A DNA stretch of 64,000 nt, from contig CP114126.1 in NCBI GenBank assembly GCA_029959195.1, positions 186,001 to 250,000 of the forward strand, given 5' to 3'. This stretch comes from Dictyophora rubrovolvata. Lineage: Eukaryota > Basidiomycota > Agaricomycetes > Phallales > Phallaceae. Under the pieces are notes generated by a model. The model did no database searches. It had not been told where the DNA came from and saw only the letters and a program-made list of their open reading frames with translations. The position numbers and the translations under genes were made by a program. Below, piece after piece: positions 35,962-48,944 of the stretch (position 1 is the first letter of the stretch; every line of letters starts with the position of its first letter).

Positions 35962-37619
35962 CTAAATCCACCCGAAGGCTGGGACTTTTTGCAAAAAGAT
36001 GGCCAATAGCAGAATCAGCAGCCCTATGATTAAAGCGAAAAACTTCTTCGACGTAGCTAGGGGAGACACATTACTAAAATAACATCGTTATTAATTAAGA
36101 CGCACCGGTATCGCCTTTCTCGGGAACTGCAATAACACGTATTGCGTTATCTACGCTTGCCGATATCAACAAAGAATTATCCAAGTTGAACCGTAAGGCT
36201 GTTGGAGGGAATTCATGGGCCTTCAAAATGGTTAGGAAAGGCTAGATATGAGGTTTAGCCTATGCTTCGTTAAATGTTTGACGTCTTACACTCAATGTAC
36301 GAGCATCGATTAATCTGATACTGCAATCTGAGCAGCCGGCAGCAAGCAGTCTGCCATCCGAGCTTTTGAGCTCCTTTCAGCCTGTTGAATTGATGGTAAA
36401 CAACTTCGAACCATACCTCATATCGAAACACGTCACAGCCTTGTCGACGACTTTGTGCGATTTGACAACTCGCCACTTCTCCGTATCCCACTTTAAGAGA
36501 TAAGAAAACCGAGGGGACGCCTTCCGGCCAGGACGAGGCGTAGCATTCATCGCAGTATAGAAATTCCGAGACTGGTGGGGATCGAATCTGTGAAATGATC
36601 ATCAAAGCACCAACAGAATGATTCTGGAGGGGTGTTTACCTTGCTGCTCTAAACGTGAGATCGGGTATTGGAGAGGTTGAAGCACTGATAGTTTTGAAAG
36701 GCGTTCTTGATTTAGGAGTTGTAGGCAAAGAGTATATATCAAGATTGGTTGAATTGACCACGATAAGCTGGAAAAATCATGAACATTCCGAGAATTAACA
36801 TAAGTTAATATTACCAAATCTGATGATATAGTCACGTCATACAGTCGGCCCTCTGTCGATTGTAGCGAAAGTTTTGGTTTGAGGTCTGGATATGACAACA
36901 AGGAAATCTAGAATATCTTGTTGTACATGAAAGTCAAAGTAAAAAAGCATTAGAATCTACTTCGTTCGTAGTAGAGCCAACTGCTAAGAGATCTTGCTTA
37001 GGAGAAAACACGGTTACATTCTGGTGATTTATTCTCAATACAAAAAAGGCAACGGTAATAGATTTCATGGAATTGATACCTGAAAACTCTCTGAATTTTC
37101 GGCTTTGAAAGTTGAGCAAGTTTTCATTGGTTTGATTCTGCGGGGTTAGAACCATCAGCATTGGTCGTACACCTAAACGAATGTCCGCACCTTGCATCCT
37201 TAACGGAGAAAACCCGACAATTTTCGGGTTTCGAAGCAATACCAGCTAGGTCTTCGCCCAGGGCGTTTATCCCGCAAACTAATTCAGACCTCTGAAAAAG
37301 ATTGAGATATAACGCTGAGCAGGAAGATGAGAAAAACCTTCTGGTGGACTGCCATGCTCATTGGGACATCCCCTTTAACGAGCGTGTATTCGTCTAATTC
37401 TTCTATATTTAAGGATGATTGAACTTTGAATAATTTCTAACGAGAAAGAGTGAGGATGTACATACGACGTTCAAAATTTCAACGACCTACTATTCTGTTC
37501 TTCACGCCCGTTCTACCAGACCCGCCGCCCCCGCCCAATGCAACCACATCCTTGGAAATAAAAGCTGCTGAGTATATTGGAAAGTTAGGAAGAGAACGGA
37601 GCATGTGTTGTGTTCTCAT
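35962..37619 (-). CDS. SEC12: Sec12, Sar1 guanine nucleotide exchange factor
   Basis: ER membrane WD40 protein that loads Sar1 with GTP to start COPII budding. The ATG at 37619 starts MRTQHMLRSLPNFPIYSAAF, followed by VVALGGGGGSGRTGVKN, the Gly-rich K-loop region typical of Sec12/PREB. WD-type blades are seen as FSPKQDLLAVGSTTNE, LYDVTISSDLVI, DGRLLAAGCSDCSIRLIDA and FNLDNSLLISASVDNAIRVI. A single membrane anchor, FFALIIGLLILLLAIFL, lies just before the C-terminus (GWI, stop at 35962), as expected for the cytosol-facing protein. About ten short introns fragment the gene. The blade and anchor order makes Sec12 the best call. Confidence 0.87.
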
Positions 37620-38065
37620 TTAAAATGAATTATGATGACTTATGTAATGCCGAGCGCTGAGGATGTTAACGCGACAAGCTTGTGCTTGAAGCTTGATGTC
37701 CTCGAGGCTGGTCTCAAGCTTGAGCTTTGCTCTAGTATGGAGGTTGCCGAAATCGGATGAGATTAGAAGACCCAAAGCGGGACCAAAAACAAAACTATAT
37801 CAAGACTATATGCAAGAAAACTCTATACAAACTCTATATGTTGATATGCTCACACACAACTTTTTGCACGACTGTCGGTCAAGCTTGAGAAATGAACGTA
37901 TGTATTCGAGAGCAAGCGACCGATGACGTTCTAATTCACAAATAAATACCTAGTAGACTGTATTGCAAGACTTTGTCGGAGTCAGAAATCTTAGGTAAGC
38001 CTTTATAGTTGCTTGGGTAAGATTCTTTGGTCGGCAAGCTGTCATTTTTACCAACAGTCCAACAG
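37620..38065. other. Divergent intergenic region SEC12/RPL29
   Basis: 446 bases between two divergent genes, carrying both promoters. Near 37790-37845 there are repeated ctatat and ctctata units. An open frame from 37693 to 37926 has no recognisable family features and I do not call it. A 5' UTR intron of RPL29 could lie here. Confidence 0.5.
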
Positions 38066-38457
38066 AATGGCAAAGTCAAAAAAGTGAGCACGTCGGTCCT
38101 TATACGTACTTTTTTTTCTAAGGTTTTGAATTCAGCCACACAAATCATAATCAGAACAAGAAGGCACATAGGAACGGTATCAAAAAGCCCAAGGCTCAAC
38201 GCACACGGTCAATGAAGGGAGTAAGTGACACAATTTTTTTAACACAATTGATAAATTAACGCATGGTAGATGGATGCTAAGGTATGACATATAAAGGCTT
38301 CGAACCTATTAGCTTAATCTACTTAGGTCCGTCGAAACCGTCGCTATGCCCTCGCTGGAACCGTGAGTTGTCATATAACCATCACTCATCGCATAACCTC
38401 AGATGTCTGTAGATCACTGCTCGTGCGGCGCAAAAGGCCGCAGCCGCTGCTTCATAA
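38066..38457 (+). CDS. RPL29: 60S ribosomal protein L29 (eL29)
   Basis: Very small basic protein, about 64 residues, of the large subunit. The ATG at 38066 begins MAKSKN. After an intron come [19 protein letters not shown] and AQRTRSMKG, then a tiny exon MDAK, then [12 protein letters not shown], and a final exon [14 protein letters not shown] with its stop at 38457. This is the full eL29 sequence pattern, including the [16 protein letters not shown] signature and the alanine-rich tail. Four introns in a gene this short are notable but not unusual in basidiomycetes. It is tail to tail with TFC1. Confidence 0.95.
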
Positions 38458-38591
38458 TGATTGTTTCAAAGAGTCTATGAAATGGGGGTATATTACGTGG
38501 ATAGGGACGGCCCGTGAGTATCTTCCGAGAGGGCTTTCCTCAATCGCATGACCTGGTTGTTCGAGTGTATTAATACGCGCACCCTAAAATA

Positions 38592-40518
38592 CTATTTGCT
38601 TACCGCTTGTTCTTCTGGTGGCAATGCTCCTTTTGCTTTATTATGTTTGCGAATCCTACGATACGTGAAGGCGGATTTACTGCTTCCGGACTCTTGCTTT
38701 GCATCTAAGAGCCTCTGACATTCGGCATCAGTTGGAATGCGTCCTTCTAGCAGAGAAAAAAATTTATGACGCAGAATAATCTTAATATTCTCCAATTGAT
38801 GGTGTAGATACCACCCGTAACGATCCTGAAACTATGTTAATTCTAACTCTGTCAAACGTTTTTGACTTACATCGTATGTATCCGAAGCCGCTTCAGAACT
38901 AGTTATCATACCTTTTAGAAGTGGATCCACGATGTCGCACAATTGAAAGGAGGCCGTTTCGCTGTGCCGAACTTTACCATCGAAGATATGTGAGCTCCTG
39001 ACATTCAATGTGAACGATGGTTGTTTCCTTTTCGCTGACCGTGGTTCTGACGCACCTATCAGATGTGACCTGGTCCTGCATGTTCTCGACATGTTTGGGT
39101 TCTGTGCGAACGGAAACAGACGGTCTAGTCATAGGATTGTTTAAATTACGAAAGTAAATTCTTTGATAGCTATATATGTAGAGCATGAGTATGAATTCTA
39201 CAGTCAAAGAAGTACGCACAATCTTGAAGCCTTATTTTTTCTTGGATCATAATCAAACGTCACCAATGTATCCCGCCAGGGCCCGTCAATGAACACAAAG
39301 CACACGAGAGGAATTAGATATTTCGTACTACATAAGTAAGAATGACATTGTAGAAGATGAGCTATATCAACGAACTTATTGATCTCCCTAGCATCCGTCT
39401 CAGAAAATTGGTTTAGAAGAGCAAGCTTTGTCCATATCGGTCTGTCTTGAAAGAGCTAAGGCAATAAACGTAAAAACAAACAACGAATAAACAAAGTCAG
39501 AGTTAAACGGACCTCTTGCAGCCGATTATACAATCGCTCATTTGCAGAGCTCCGCATATCTTCCACTTGTTTTGAGGGTTTCGATGGAAGCTGTATGCGC
39601 AACATGAAAAAGGTATTTCGGTGTGGCGCAGCATGCATACTTCTTTATCAATTATCGACGCAGAAACCACGGACCAGCCCTTCCACCTGAATCTGTTGAT
39701 GAAACGTTTCTTTTCGAGTCCGGTAATAACATCAACTGATGTTTCCACGGTAGACATGGGGTTTTGCTTGAAGCTTGAACGGGTCAGCAGGGGAAAAAAT
39801 ATCTAATTTTGAAGCAAGCTATACTTATAAATTTGCGGTATTCCTTGACGGGAAAAGATGGGAGGCGGAATTAGTCTTAGATTACTCCGTACAGCCGTAG
39901 TGTTATCGTTGGCCATTGTTTCAGTAGAATACTGTTCTTTCTCTGCTTCGAACTTAAAATCTCGGATAGACTCCGCTAAAGATATTTGAATAATTAGTTT
40001 CTGAGAGTATGAATCACGAACCGTCAAACGCTGCCATGGACATTCGCAGTTGTGCAATAGGGTCAGTCAAATCAGGTTGAAATTGGAAGTCAACCATATC
40101 TTATTTCAAAGGTAAGGACATAGATTCAGAATGAATGATACGGCTCACTTCTGAATCTAACTGATCGGGGAATTATTCCCAAAATTGTTGCAGTATATTC
40201 TCCTCTGGGCCTTTGGTCCTGTAAGTCGGTAGACATTTGTTTCAGCCGTCGTTTTCTTATTTTGAGAAGAAATTTGTTTGTTGCAACATCTTCGCCTGCT
40301 ACTGGATGCGCGAAGGGATTGTCCGGACGAAAGTTAAGGTCGAGTAAATTTCCTCGAGTATCAGCCGGCTGTTTCCTTCGAGCAAAGACACTATCAATGG
40401 ATGACTGCCCCCCCAAAGTCTCAATCGCGGTTGAGACAGAATTTCTAGAAACTAGACCGGGATATTCAATAGAATAGAACTGTTGCGTCGGTAGGGCTTG
40501 CAGCTGTGCAACTTGCAT
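38592..40518 (-). CDS. TFC1: TFIIIC subunit Tfc1/tau95 (GTF3C5)
   Basis: DNA-binding subunit of TFIIIC that recognises the A-box of tRNA genes for RNA polymerase III. The ATG at 40518 gives MQVAQLQALPTQQFYSIEYP, then STAIETLGGQSSIDSVF, FRPDNPFAHPV and ATILGIIPRSVRFRS, the conserved dimerisation domain. Later exons give VDFQFQPDLTDPIAQLRMSM (near 40070), SIRDFKFEAEKEQYSTE and IPPPIFSRQGIPQIY. The DNA-binding part includes RFRWKGWSVVSASI and FQDRPIWTKLALLNQFSET, then FIDGPWRDTLVTFDYDPRKN. The C-terminus is QRIYFRNLNNP and a basic region ending PPEEQAVSK at 38592. A donor-like gtaagc sits at the last codons, so a further small exon cannot be excluded. Confidence 0.9.
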
Positions 40519-40826
40519 ACTTAGTTGTAGTTTGAACGCTGAATCAGTTACTAGTTGCAGATGCAGATGAGCAGACCGGCGGAGGGGCTGTCGTCGAAAT
40601 TTGGAGACGTCGGGACCAGCCTCAACAGCTTATTATATAATGTGATACTAAGTGGCACGAAGACATTGTCTTAAATCAACGAACAAATCAGGGTGAAGGC
40701 AACAAACAATCGCAATCTTATATGTAATACATACATGTATAGGAATATAGGAATATAAGTACTGATACACTTTTTTTCCATAGCTTCAGTCTAAAAAAAA
40801 TAATCCGAGCCATAGATACTATCACG
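40519..40826. other. Intergenic region TFC1/IBtk-like
   Basis: 308 bases between two minus-strand genes. It contains the TFC1 promoter and the IBtk-like 3' UTR. AT-rich stretches are present near 40630 and 40720-40770. I see no further gene. Confidence 0.6.
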
Positions 40827-43800
40827 TTAATTATGAGCGGCCGTGTCATTGCTTTTTCCCAAACCTTTCCGACGAGACTTTCCATGTCGATTTCGAGTAT
40901 TAACCATGTTTGTCCCCGATGCTGTTCCCGACTGCTTCGCCACACGCTCCTCTTCGGCAGCCCACCATTTCAAAAAGTCTTCCTCTTCTTTCCTAGCACG
41001 CTCCTCTTCTTGAATCTGACGCAATGTTGGCTTTTCCTTAACCGGCTGGATCTGAGCCAGTTGCTGTTCTTGAATGGCAACAAAAGACAAGCCAGCCATA
41101 GGCGGGGAAAGGTCTTTACTAGATAGTCCTGAAGACCAAGCTGGGGCATCATTCGGTCCCCGACGAATTATTGAAGAGTGCTTAGTTGAATTCGGTGACG
41201 AAGATGGGCTCAATGTTGATATGGGCATCCCAGGTTCGACTTTGGCGGGAGATTTCGCTGAACCTGGCAGTAGACTCTGATGTGAATCGAAGGCCGATAC
41301 CGATACAGAATGAGCATCAGTCGATGGACGTTGTATAGACACATTCCAAGGGGGTGCGCCGCTAATGTGAGGTAAGGTTGTTGTTGTTGGAGGCATGGCC
41401 GGTACTCGGGTAGATAATTGTATACCAGATTGGTCGACAGAAAGTCTTTTTTCTCCCGGAGTTGCCATAAGAACTGTCTTTGCAGCTGTTTCCGCCATAA
41501 CAGCTTTGAAATCGACCTTAGGTATATCCTGCATCGTTTTTGACTTCCATACTTTTCTCGCGGATTCTGCAAGAACAGAGATTGCGGAGGTTTGGCTTGT
41601 AGCTGAAGGTAAAGGAGAAACCGCAGTGTTCTCATCCATATGGAAGATATAGTCTTCTACGTTTGACTTTGTTGTTGTCAATGGAATTCCGCTTGATGTT
41701 GGAGTTAATCGTGGAGATTGTTGTTCCGATGATATACGCTGGCTACGAACGATGGGGCTTGGTATGTCTTGCAGCTCTAACCAATCTGCATTCCGCTTCA
41801 TTAATTCATCCATGTTCAGTCCAGCACGAGTAGATGGGGAGAAAATAGCTTGTCGAGCGCGAATGGCTCTGCCGAGTGCGGGTATGAGATCTTCGACATC
41901 ATACCCTCGCTCACGGTTGTCATCGAGAAGTCGACTTTCCAAAATGGCTTCCAAATTGCAAGCTATGTAATCGTGAAGACTGCTGATGAGAGGTAGCGCG
42001 TTATAATAGGTTGCTCGGGAAAGAAGATAGGGCGCGTTGGAAATAGTAACAAATCGTAAGAGTATACTAGAACAAACAGTCATCAATCGATCAAGAAGTA
42101 GTTCACTCTAAAACGTCTGTTAGAACACAGAAGAAAAGAAACAATTATAAGATATACCGCCATAGATATGACCTCGAAAAGTAAATCAATGAAATTTTGT
42201 ACCGTATCAATATCATCTAAGAGAATGATTCAGTGAGCCTTTTGAAACCAAGGTAATGCACTAACCTAAATTATTAAATAGCGCTTCTTCTTCACCGCTA
42301 TAGATCCACTTCATAACGTAATAAAATCCTCTCCACTCCATATGCTGCATATTAATAGTTATGGTTCTATCATGGGTCCACCTATTCATGGTCCAGGCAT
42401 CTTCTTCGAAAAAATTCGCGAAAAATAAGCATCTAAAACGTAAGATAATGGAATGACAGGCGATTTGACGATCCAATAAAACGATGAAAACGTCTGGACG
42501 AACTGCCCGATTAGTTGAACTTTCTTCGCCATTCTGGCACGCGTTGAACATGGCCCACAAATGCTGGCCCAACGTCAAAGCATGAACGGTAATGTCGGTA
42601 TCACCAGTAACAAACAGATCGTTGATCGCAAGTATGGTTGCTAGCTGATCGAATTCGCGCCGAATTTGCACAGCATTGTTAAATGGAAGGATATCAAGTA
42701 TTGGGATAGTGTCGGTATAGAAGAACTCGAGGAGCAACAATACGGTTAATGGCTGAACCCCGCTTATTTTTAGGACTGAAGAAGTATTAATAGTACAAGG
42801 TTTACCATCGCAATTGGTATATTCGATAAGAATGGAACCATCCCGAAGGTCGTGCCTTCCATGGGCGAAGATGGCCCTCAGCACCGGTGAACGAGCTGCG
42901 AGTAATGCACGATGCACAGGTATATCCATACCCGCTCGACATATCATATTTGACCCATGTTCCAGTTTTCCGGTAAATAGTCCTTGTTTAGTTTCCCGGC
43001 GCGACTTGTCATCAATGAAGAGAAGTTCTAGGAATTTTTTTGCCGACGTTTTGGAGATAGAAGTAGGCCCTTGATCACCGTCTCGTTCGGAATTATCCTC
43101 AATGATGCTTTGAACTGTCTTATTGTCCAGCTCATACTCTTTGGAAGCCCAAGATCGCATCGTAGCAATATTCTCTCCGAGTGTACTGCCTTCGATGACG
43201 ACAGGACGTGGAGAGTAATTTAGCCTAAGAGCCCCGAACCCTCCAGCCGAATTAGCATAAACACGGATAGCTCTATGTATAAACGGTACACGGCAAAATG
43301 CGCCCTTCGTGATGGCAACGGCACTTCCTGACCTAGGCGTGCTTAAGCTCGCTGTCGTGCGAGATCGTGTAAACACATGTCCGGATTCTGTACAGATAAT
43401 TATATCCCCATTCATTCCCAATGCGACGTCCTTCAGGGAAGTCAGGCCTGACATTTTCGAAGTGAAGTATTAGCGAAACACACTCGAGCAGAATCCACTA
43501 ATCGCTTGGCTGTCCAGATTCTCTGAGGTTTGACAATAATGCGATCTTTGTTTTTCCCGTCCTTGCCACTTTCCGCAGCAGTTGAAAGGCGGCTAGGAGC
43601 CGAGAATGTCCATACATCACCTTTGGTAGACAACGCAGCAAAAGTTCCTTCGCAGCCTGTGACTTTAATCATTGCCGGCGGCTTACCCGCAGAAGGCGGA
43701 ATGTAGGGGGTAAGGCCCAAAGGACCTGAAACTGAAAATCTAAGGTGCCATGATAAGGATTCAATGAGTTGATGAAAGAGGGGTCTCACATAACGCGGAA

Positions 43801-45358
43801 ACGGTTGTCGTCGCGAAAGCATACTACATCGCCGGTATGCAAAAGACATGCCATTGCTGAATCCTACACGTGTTTAGCGCAGTTTTACGGACATAATTAG
43901 AATCCAGTTACAGTAAACGCTATGTCAATTACATTCTGCACACCGGTGACTTTGCGGGGGAGGACTCGAACGGGTTGCGATGAGCTATCATACCCTACGG
44001 GTGGTAGGACTCGTGCGGCTTTACGAACCAAACAAAACAAAACAAAAACAAATACCTAATTGACCATTATTAGTCCCCCACGTAAACGCATCGCCTTCGT
44101 TGAGTGTCCAACAAGCCGAAGCAATTTTAGATGCGGATATTCCAACTACTATTTCCTTTTTGAGCGGGCCTAGGACTCGCCGTGGTACCGCTTGAATAGG
44201 TTCTTCCGACTTCCCCTGACCTGGTGCCGAGGATTCAATAACATATCCAAGCTGAGAGAATCTATTCAGTCCCCAAGACCACACTTCGCCGCGGTTCGTC
44301 AGAATAAGAGTGTGATCTTGAACCGCAACGACTGAAATAGCACAATGGGGAATTTGGGGACCATGCTGCAAATTATATAGTGTGTGTTTAGTGTGTCCAA
44401 GTCTGGCGGGTTCGAAGCTTGTTATCATCGAGCAGGTAATGCTAGAAACTAAAGCCTACCGGCCACCGCTTCCAAAACCGCAAATTCGAAGATTATGACC
44501 AGTCTCATCTGTTATGACAGCTAAGGAGATGAAGGTATGTTTGATTAGTTCTTTACAATTGAATTTATATAACCCGCACTGGTATGCAGTTTTGCCATGC
44601 TGACAACTTTGGCTTGAACGAGGCTGAATTTGTTCGCGCCAGGTAAAGTTTCTGCTCGAGGTATTATGACGTGATCAGGAAAGGCTCTGTCGTTGCTGTC
44701 ACCATGCCCGAGGGTGGCATTTCTGTCGCAAACGAATCAGACCTACACGGAACATTTCAATAGAAGGAAAGTGCACAAAACCTGTTACCTCCCCACGTGA
44801 AAAAATCTGCGGGAAGGCTCAGATCCCTCGGTGGACCCTGGCGGGATAAAAGAGAACTCGGTTTCAAAGGCCACGGTCCCTCCTGAGTGAGATTGTAGAG
44901 CTCGAAGGATGTCAGACCTTCATTATCTCGAATCTGGGTGTCGATATCGAGTCGTTTAAGAAGGAGTTGGCTAGATCTCGGTTGAAGTATGCAACTCATA
45001 AACTAAGAAATACCAGACGACTCACATACCAGGCAGACAAATTCCCGGAATATAATGCTCGGTGTAAGGGGGTCCATTTGGACTCAGCATCTTGAACATT
45101 GACATTGATGGTGGGATAAGCGAGTAACATTCTTATGTATGTCAAAGCATATGGTTCGACAGTTGAGCATGCGAGGTGAAGAACTGTCCGTCCTAACCAG
45201 TCTTTAGCATTGACGTCAAGGTCCTGTGTAAGCAATGCCGTTCGCTTTCCTAAGCTACTGCTAGGTGTCGAAGGCTGTTTGCGAGACTTAGTTGCCTCCA
45301 GCAATTTCGAGAAGGCTTGCTCATTTTTAAGAGCAAAGTAAGCATGAAGGTTGCTCAT
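40827..45358 (-). CDS. IBtk/Btb3-like ankyrin-RCC1-BTB protein
   Basis: Probable substrate adaptor of a cullin-3 ubiquitin ligase, by analogy with animal IBtk and fission-yeast Btb3. The ATG at 45358 starts MSNLHAYFALKNEQAFSKLL. Ankyrin repeats follow (DWLGRTVLHLACSTVEP; SKWTPLHRALYSGNLSA; DIDTQIRDNEGLTSFELY). RCC1-type repeats come next (FFTWGGNRNATLGHGD; EVWSWGLNRFSQLGY; DAFTWGTNNGQLG). Then two BTB domains: NMICRAGMDIPVHRALLAAR with SPVLRAIFAHG (near 42930), and FIVLLDRQIACHSIILRFRC (near 42480). The C-terminal third is Ser/Pro-rich and disordered, with a Glu/Arg helix (RQIQEEERARKEEEDFLKWW) and a basic end. Around ten introns. Architecture is clear; the partner cullin is inferred from family. 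Confidence 0.88.
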
Positions 45359-45725
45359 TGGGATGACAACTACTAGGCTATTACCCAGACATAGGGTAAG
45401 TCAGAACCTCGGTTCTTTGGGTAACGTCCGGCGACTTGACTGTGGAGACTGAAATTAAAAGGTCGAATTGGATCGTAGAGAGCCAACGTGGGCGTGACAG
45501 CCGCTTATGTCTACATTGTCACGAACGTGCATATAGAAGGCGGACCTAATCATTTTTAAGGTTTCTTTTGGAATGTCGAATAAAGAGTAGTTTTTTATGA
45601 TGTGAAAAGAGGTCGCAGGCTATGTTTGAACAAAAATAGTTAAACTCTAATATTGGCGTTGTCGAATGATTAGACGTTATACAACCCTGCGTGGTAAAGA
45701 TTAGATTGTTGTATAAGCGTTAATG
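45359..45725. other. Intergenic region IBtk-like/CTK1
   Basis: 367 bases between two minus-strand genes, holding the promoter of the upstream IBtk-like gene and the 3' UTR of CTK1. No exon-like sequence or RNA gene is visible. Confidence 0.6.
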
Positions 45726-48700
45726 TTATACTTCCTGTCTTTGTCGTCTCCTTTTCTCTCGTTTCGACTCGAACTCGTGCCATTCACCATCAAGGGAAGA
45801 TAGTCTGAGATATATGAGGAAGTAAGTTAGAGTAGCATTAAACTGGGATACATACTCAGGCATGCATTCCGAAGGTTCTTCGGTTTTGAAGTATGGTGCT
45901 TCTAAAGCTTGTGCTGCCGTTATTCTTGTAGCAGGATTATATGCCAGTAATTTCTCAGCCAAATCCAACCCTGCTGGAGACAGCCATCTAATGTGTAGTC
46001 AATAGAAAGAACGCTGTCAATCGTACATTACAAACTTTTTGAACAATTCTCGCAAACCACCTTTGGAAGCTTTCCTCGGTTTTATGAGTTCATACCAGGG
46101 AAGGTCAGATAATTCAGGCCAGCCCGTGGTTGTCGGTGTTCCCAAGGTATCATAAACAACCTGCAGTTGATGAACTTCATCATTTCCCTGAAAGATAGGT
46201 TTCGTAGTGAATAATTCAAGCATAATACAGCTGTAGGCTTGTTTAAGTACCACTAGTAACCACATGGCTTTTCTACGTACCCTGCCGACCAGATATCAAC
46301 CTCTGCTCCATATACAGTCGCACCGAGTAATAACTCGGGTGGTCGATACCACAAAGTTATCACTCGATTGGTATAATCACTTCGACGTCGCTTTTGATAG
46401 AAGCGGGCCAACCCAAAATCAGCCAAACGTAGTTCCCCACGATTGTTGATCAGTATGTTGGAGCCTTTGATGTCTCGGTGCATGACACCCTTGTGATGTA
46501 AATAAGCCAGACCCGCAAGCATCTGGCGGCATAAGGATTTTAGATGAGCTTGGGTAAACGAAAATTGGGTCTGGGAAAGAATCCCTGTTAGATCATGGTC
46601 CATATATTCAAAGACCATATAAACGTGGCCTTCAGCGGATATATGAGAAAGATAACCTTGTAAGAAAATTGAGTAATACCTTTAGACACAATCATTTCAT
46701 GCAGTTGCACAATATTCAAATGATGCAAGCATTGCAACAGCTTAATCTCTCGCATGGCAGTGACTGGGAACCCATCCCGTTCGCCTTCCATACGTAGACG
46801 CTTCAAAGCTACAAACGCTTGCGAAAGGAGATTCTGGGCTTTATATACTTTTCCGAATGTTCCTTCTCCCACTTGCCCTACTATTTTGTAAACTTCCTCT
46901 CGACCGGAAGCTGATCGATGGGGCGCTTCTTCTGGAAATCCTTCGCCTCCGTTAACATGTAGTTGGTCAGGCGGTGGCAAGTCCGACGTGTCGTGTTGAT
47001 CTGCACTAGGAACAGGGTTTGAATCGGTCAGAATGATGGCTTTGTCCTCTACCCAATTTGACGTCTCAACAATGGTCGAGGGCTCTTGAGTTATTTCTGA
47101 ATCTTCTTCAGGGAAAAACTTTCGGATTGAAGGGTTTTCGCTTATTGGAAGGCGGTGGGTCTTGAAGGTGGGAGTAAATTCTCTTGACTGGGACATTGTA
47201 TCCGTGTTCGTAAACGATACACCCCTACTTTCTTTCCCAAATATTGGCATTCGTAGGCCAGATGCATGCAAGCCATCATCTCCAGACTTCAGTAAAACAG
47301 ATCCCTGGGGGTGTCATTGAGCTGAGGATAAACTTCAAAAATAACAACATTACCTTTTCAAAATTTTGCGCAGAAACCGCTACACCCACGGCAGGTGAAA
47401 CAGTGTATCTCCCTGTCTGATAAATTTATGAAGGGTGAGTCAGTCAGCTAGATGGAGGCTTGACCGTTAAAACATACTTCGTCAGCATGTATGGAAAACC
47501 GATCCTTTTTCTGGTGGTCTTTGAAAACTGTCGGCCGCGACAGCTCCGGGCTATCATATGATACGGGGAGTCGATGTAGTGATCGACGACGGAGGGTCGA
47601 ACCAGGACTCGGACTGCGACTATCACTTTGACTACGACCATGACTGCTCCTGCTCCACGATGATCGACTGCTATTCCGACGGTCGTATTTCTTGTCCAAT
47701 TCCTCACTCGCATGGGAGAGTGGAGAAACGAGAGAATTGTCACCTCGTTTGTAAACTTTCGATTTCTGGGAAGACGAGATACGACTCCCCCGACGACTGT
47801 GAGACCGGTCATCAGTTGGTCGACTTGGACTTGGAGAGTCGTAGCGTTTCAGGCGTTTGGACACTGCACCCGAAATAGAATGATTGTCTTGTGATTTAAT
47901 AGATTCAGAAGGAGAGCGTGGACGAGATGGTGAACGCGAATGTGAACGAGAACGTGAACGAGAGTAAGATAATGAGGTTTTTCGACGCTTTACCCCCCGG
48001 AAATTAGGCTTGGAAGGAGCTTTCGCTCTTTTCTCGAAGCTCCTATGAATCGTTAAATAGTTGATGGTTATAGATTACAAACAACTATACCTGCCGCGAT
48101 CAAAGGTATCCCAATTATTTGGATCCTCTCTTACCTCTCTTACTAAACTCTGTCTGCTGTAACCGTGCTGATTATGCTGTCTTGAATACCTATCTGACAC
48201 CTGAATGTTGTTTTTTTTGAAGTGTCGGTGGCGATCGAATTTCGATTGGCGGGCAAGTCGCTCTCTCTCAGCTGCTTGCCAAGAGGCACCTGGAGTCCAA
48301 GTCCTTCCTTGCGTTGATGATTCTGCTCTCGATTCCTCTTCGGGATTCTTGTCTCTCATTTTCCATGAAGATTCTCTATATCTAGAACTGCCATTGTTGT
48401 CTAGGTTGCCTTTGACAGATGTAGTAGTATGTCCGTCGTGTTCAGCCTCCTTCGCGGGTGTTTTCTCTCCTCTTCGGCTAGGATCTTTGTCTAACCAAGA
48501 ATCAGATCCTTTTACATGAGAAATATTCCGGTTCCAATGTCTTTCCGAGCGATTGGATGAGTGGTAATTCCGCTCTCTCCAGTCTCTATTTGACAAACCA
48601 CTAGATCCCCCTGCTCTGGCATGTTCATAGTGGTCTTCTCGTCGATTATCATATTGACGAGCGTTCGATTTGCGGTAACGAACAATTCCGCCACCATGAG

Positions 48701-48944
48701 AGTCATCTTTCTTCCATCTATCTCTTCTATAACCGTCCCTGGAGGGGTTGTCCTGGGCAATGGAATGAGAAGGTCGAGGGGGTGATCGTGGTGTATACGG
48801 GGAACGAGAAGAATGACGAAGGGGAATCATATTAGGGTCCTCGGTAGATACTGAAAAAGCTTCATCACCATGACTTCCAACATAATGAGACGAATTCTCT
48901 GACTGGCGGCCTCGCCGACCCTGGTAGTGGTAACTCGTAGACAT
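45726..48944 (-). CDS. CTK1: CTK1/CDK12-type RNA polymerase II CTD kinase with RS-rich N-terminus
   Basis: Cyclin-dependent kinase phosphorylating Ser2 of the Pol II CTD during elongation. The ATG at 48944 ([15 protein letters not shown]) opens a long disordered Arg/Ser region with [16 protein letters not shown]-like and [19 protein letters not shown]-like stretches (48944-47450), as in CDK12/13. The kinase domain begins near 46880 with [19 protein letters not shown]. It has the cyclin-binding helix PVTAMRE (PITAIRE in many relatives), [18 protein letters not shown], the T-loop [18 protein letters not shown] and [20 protein letters not shown]. The end is basic ([14 protein letters not shown]). 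Roughly nine introns. The N-terminal RS region and the kinase share one continuous exon chain, so I treat them as one gene; a start nearer the kinase is a less likely alternative. Confidence 0.88.

Noticed and set aside
37693-37926. 77-codon plus-strand frame between SEC12 and RPL29
   Set aside because: No conserved features; lies in a promoter region with short repeats. Could be a chance frame.
38300-38312. TTCGAACC, resembling a tRNA B box
   Set aside because: It lies in a short RPL29 intron with no room for a tRNA and no A box or acceptor stem.
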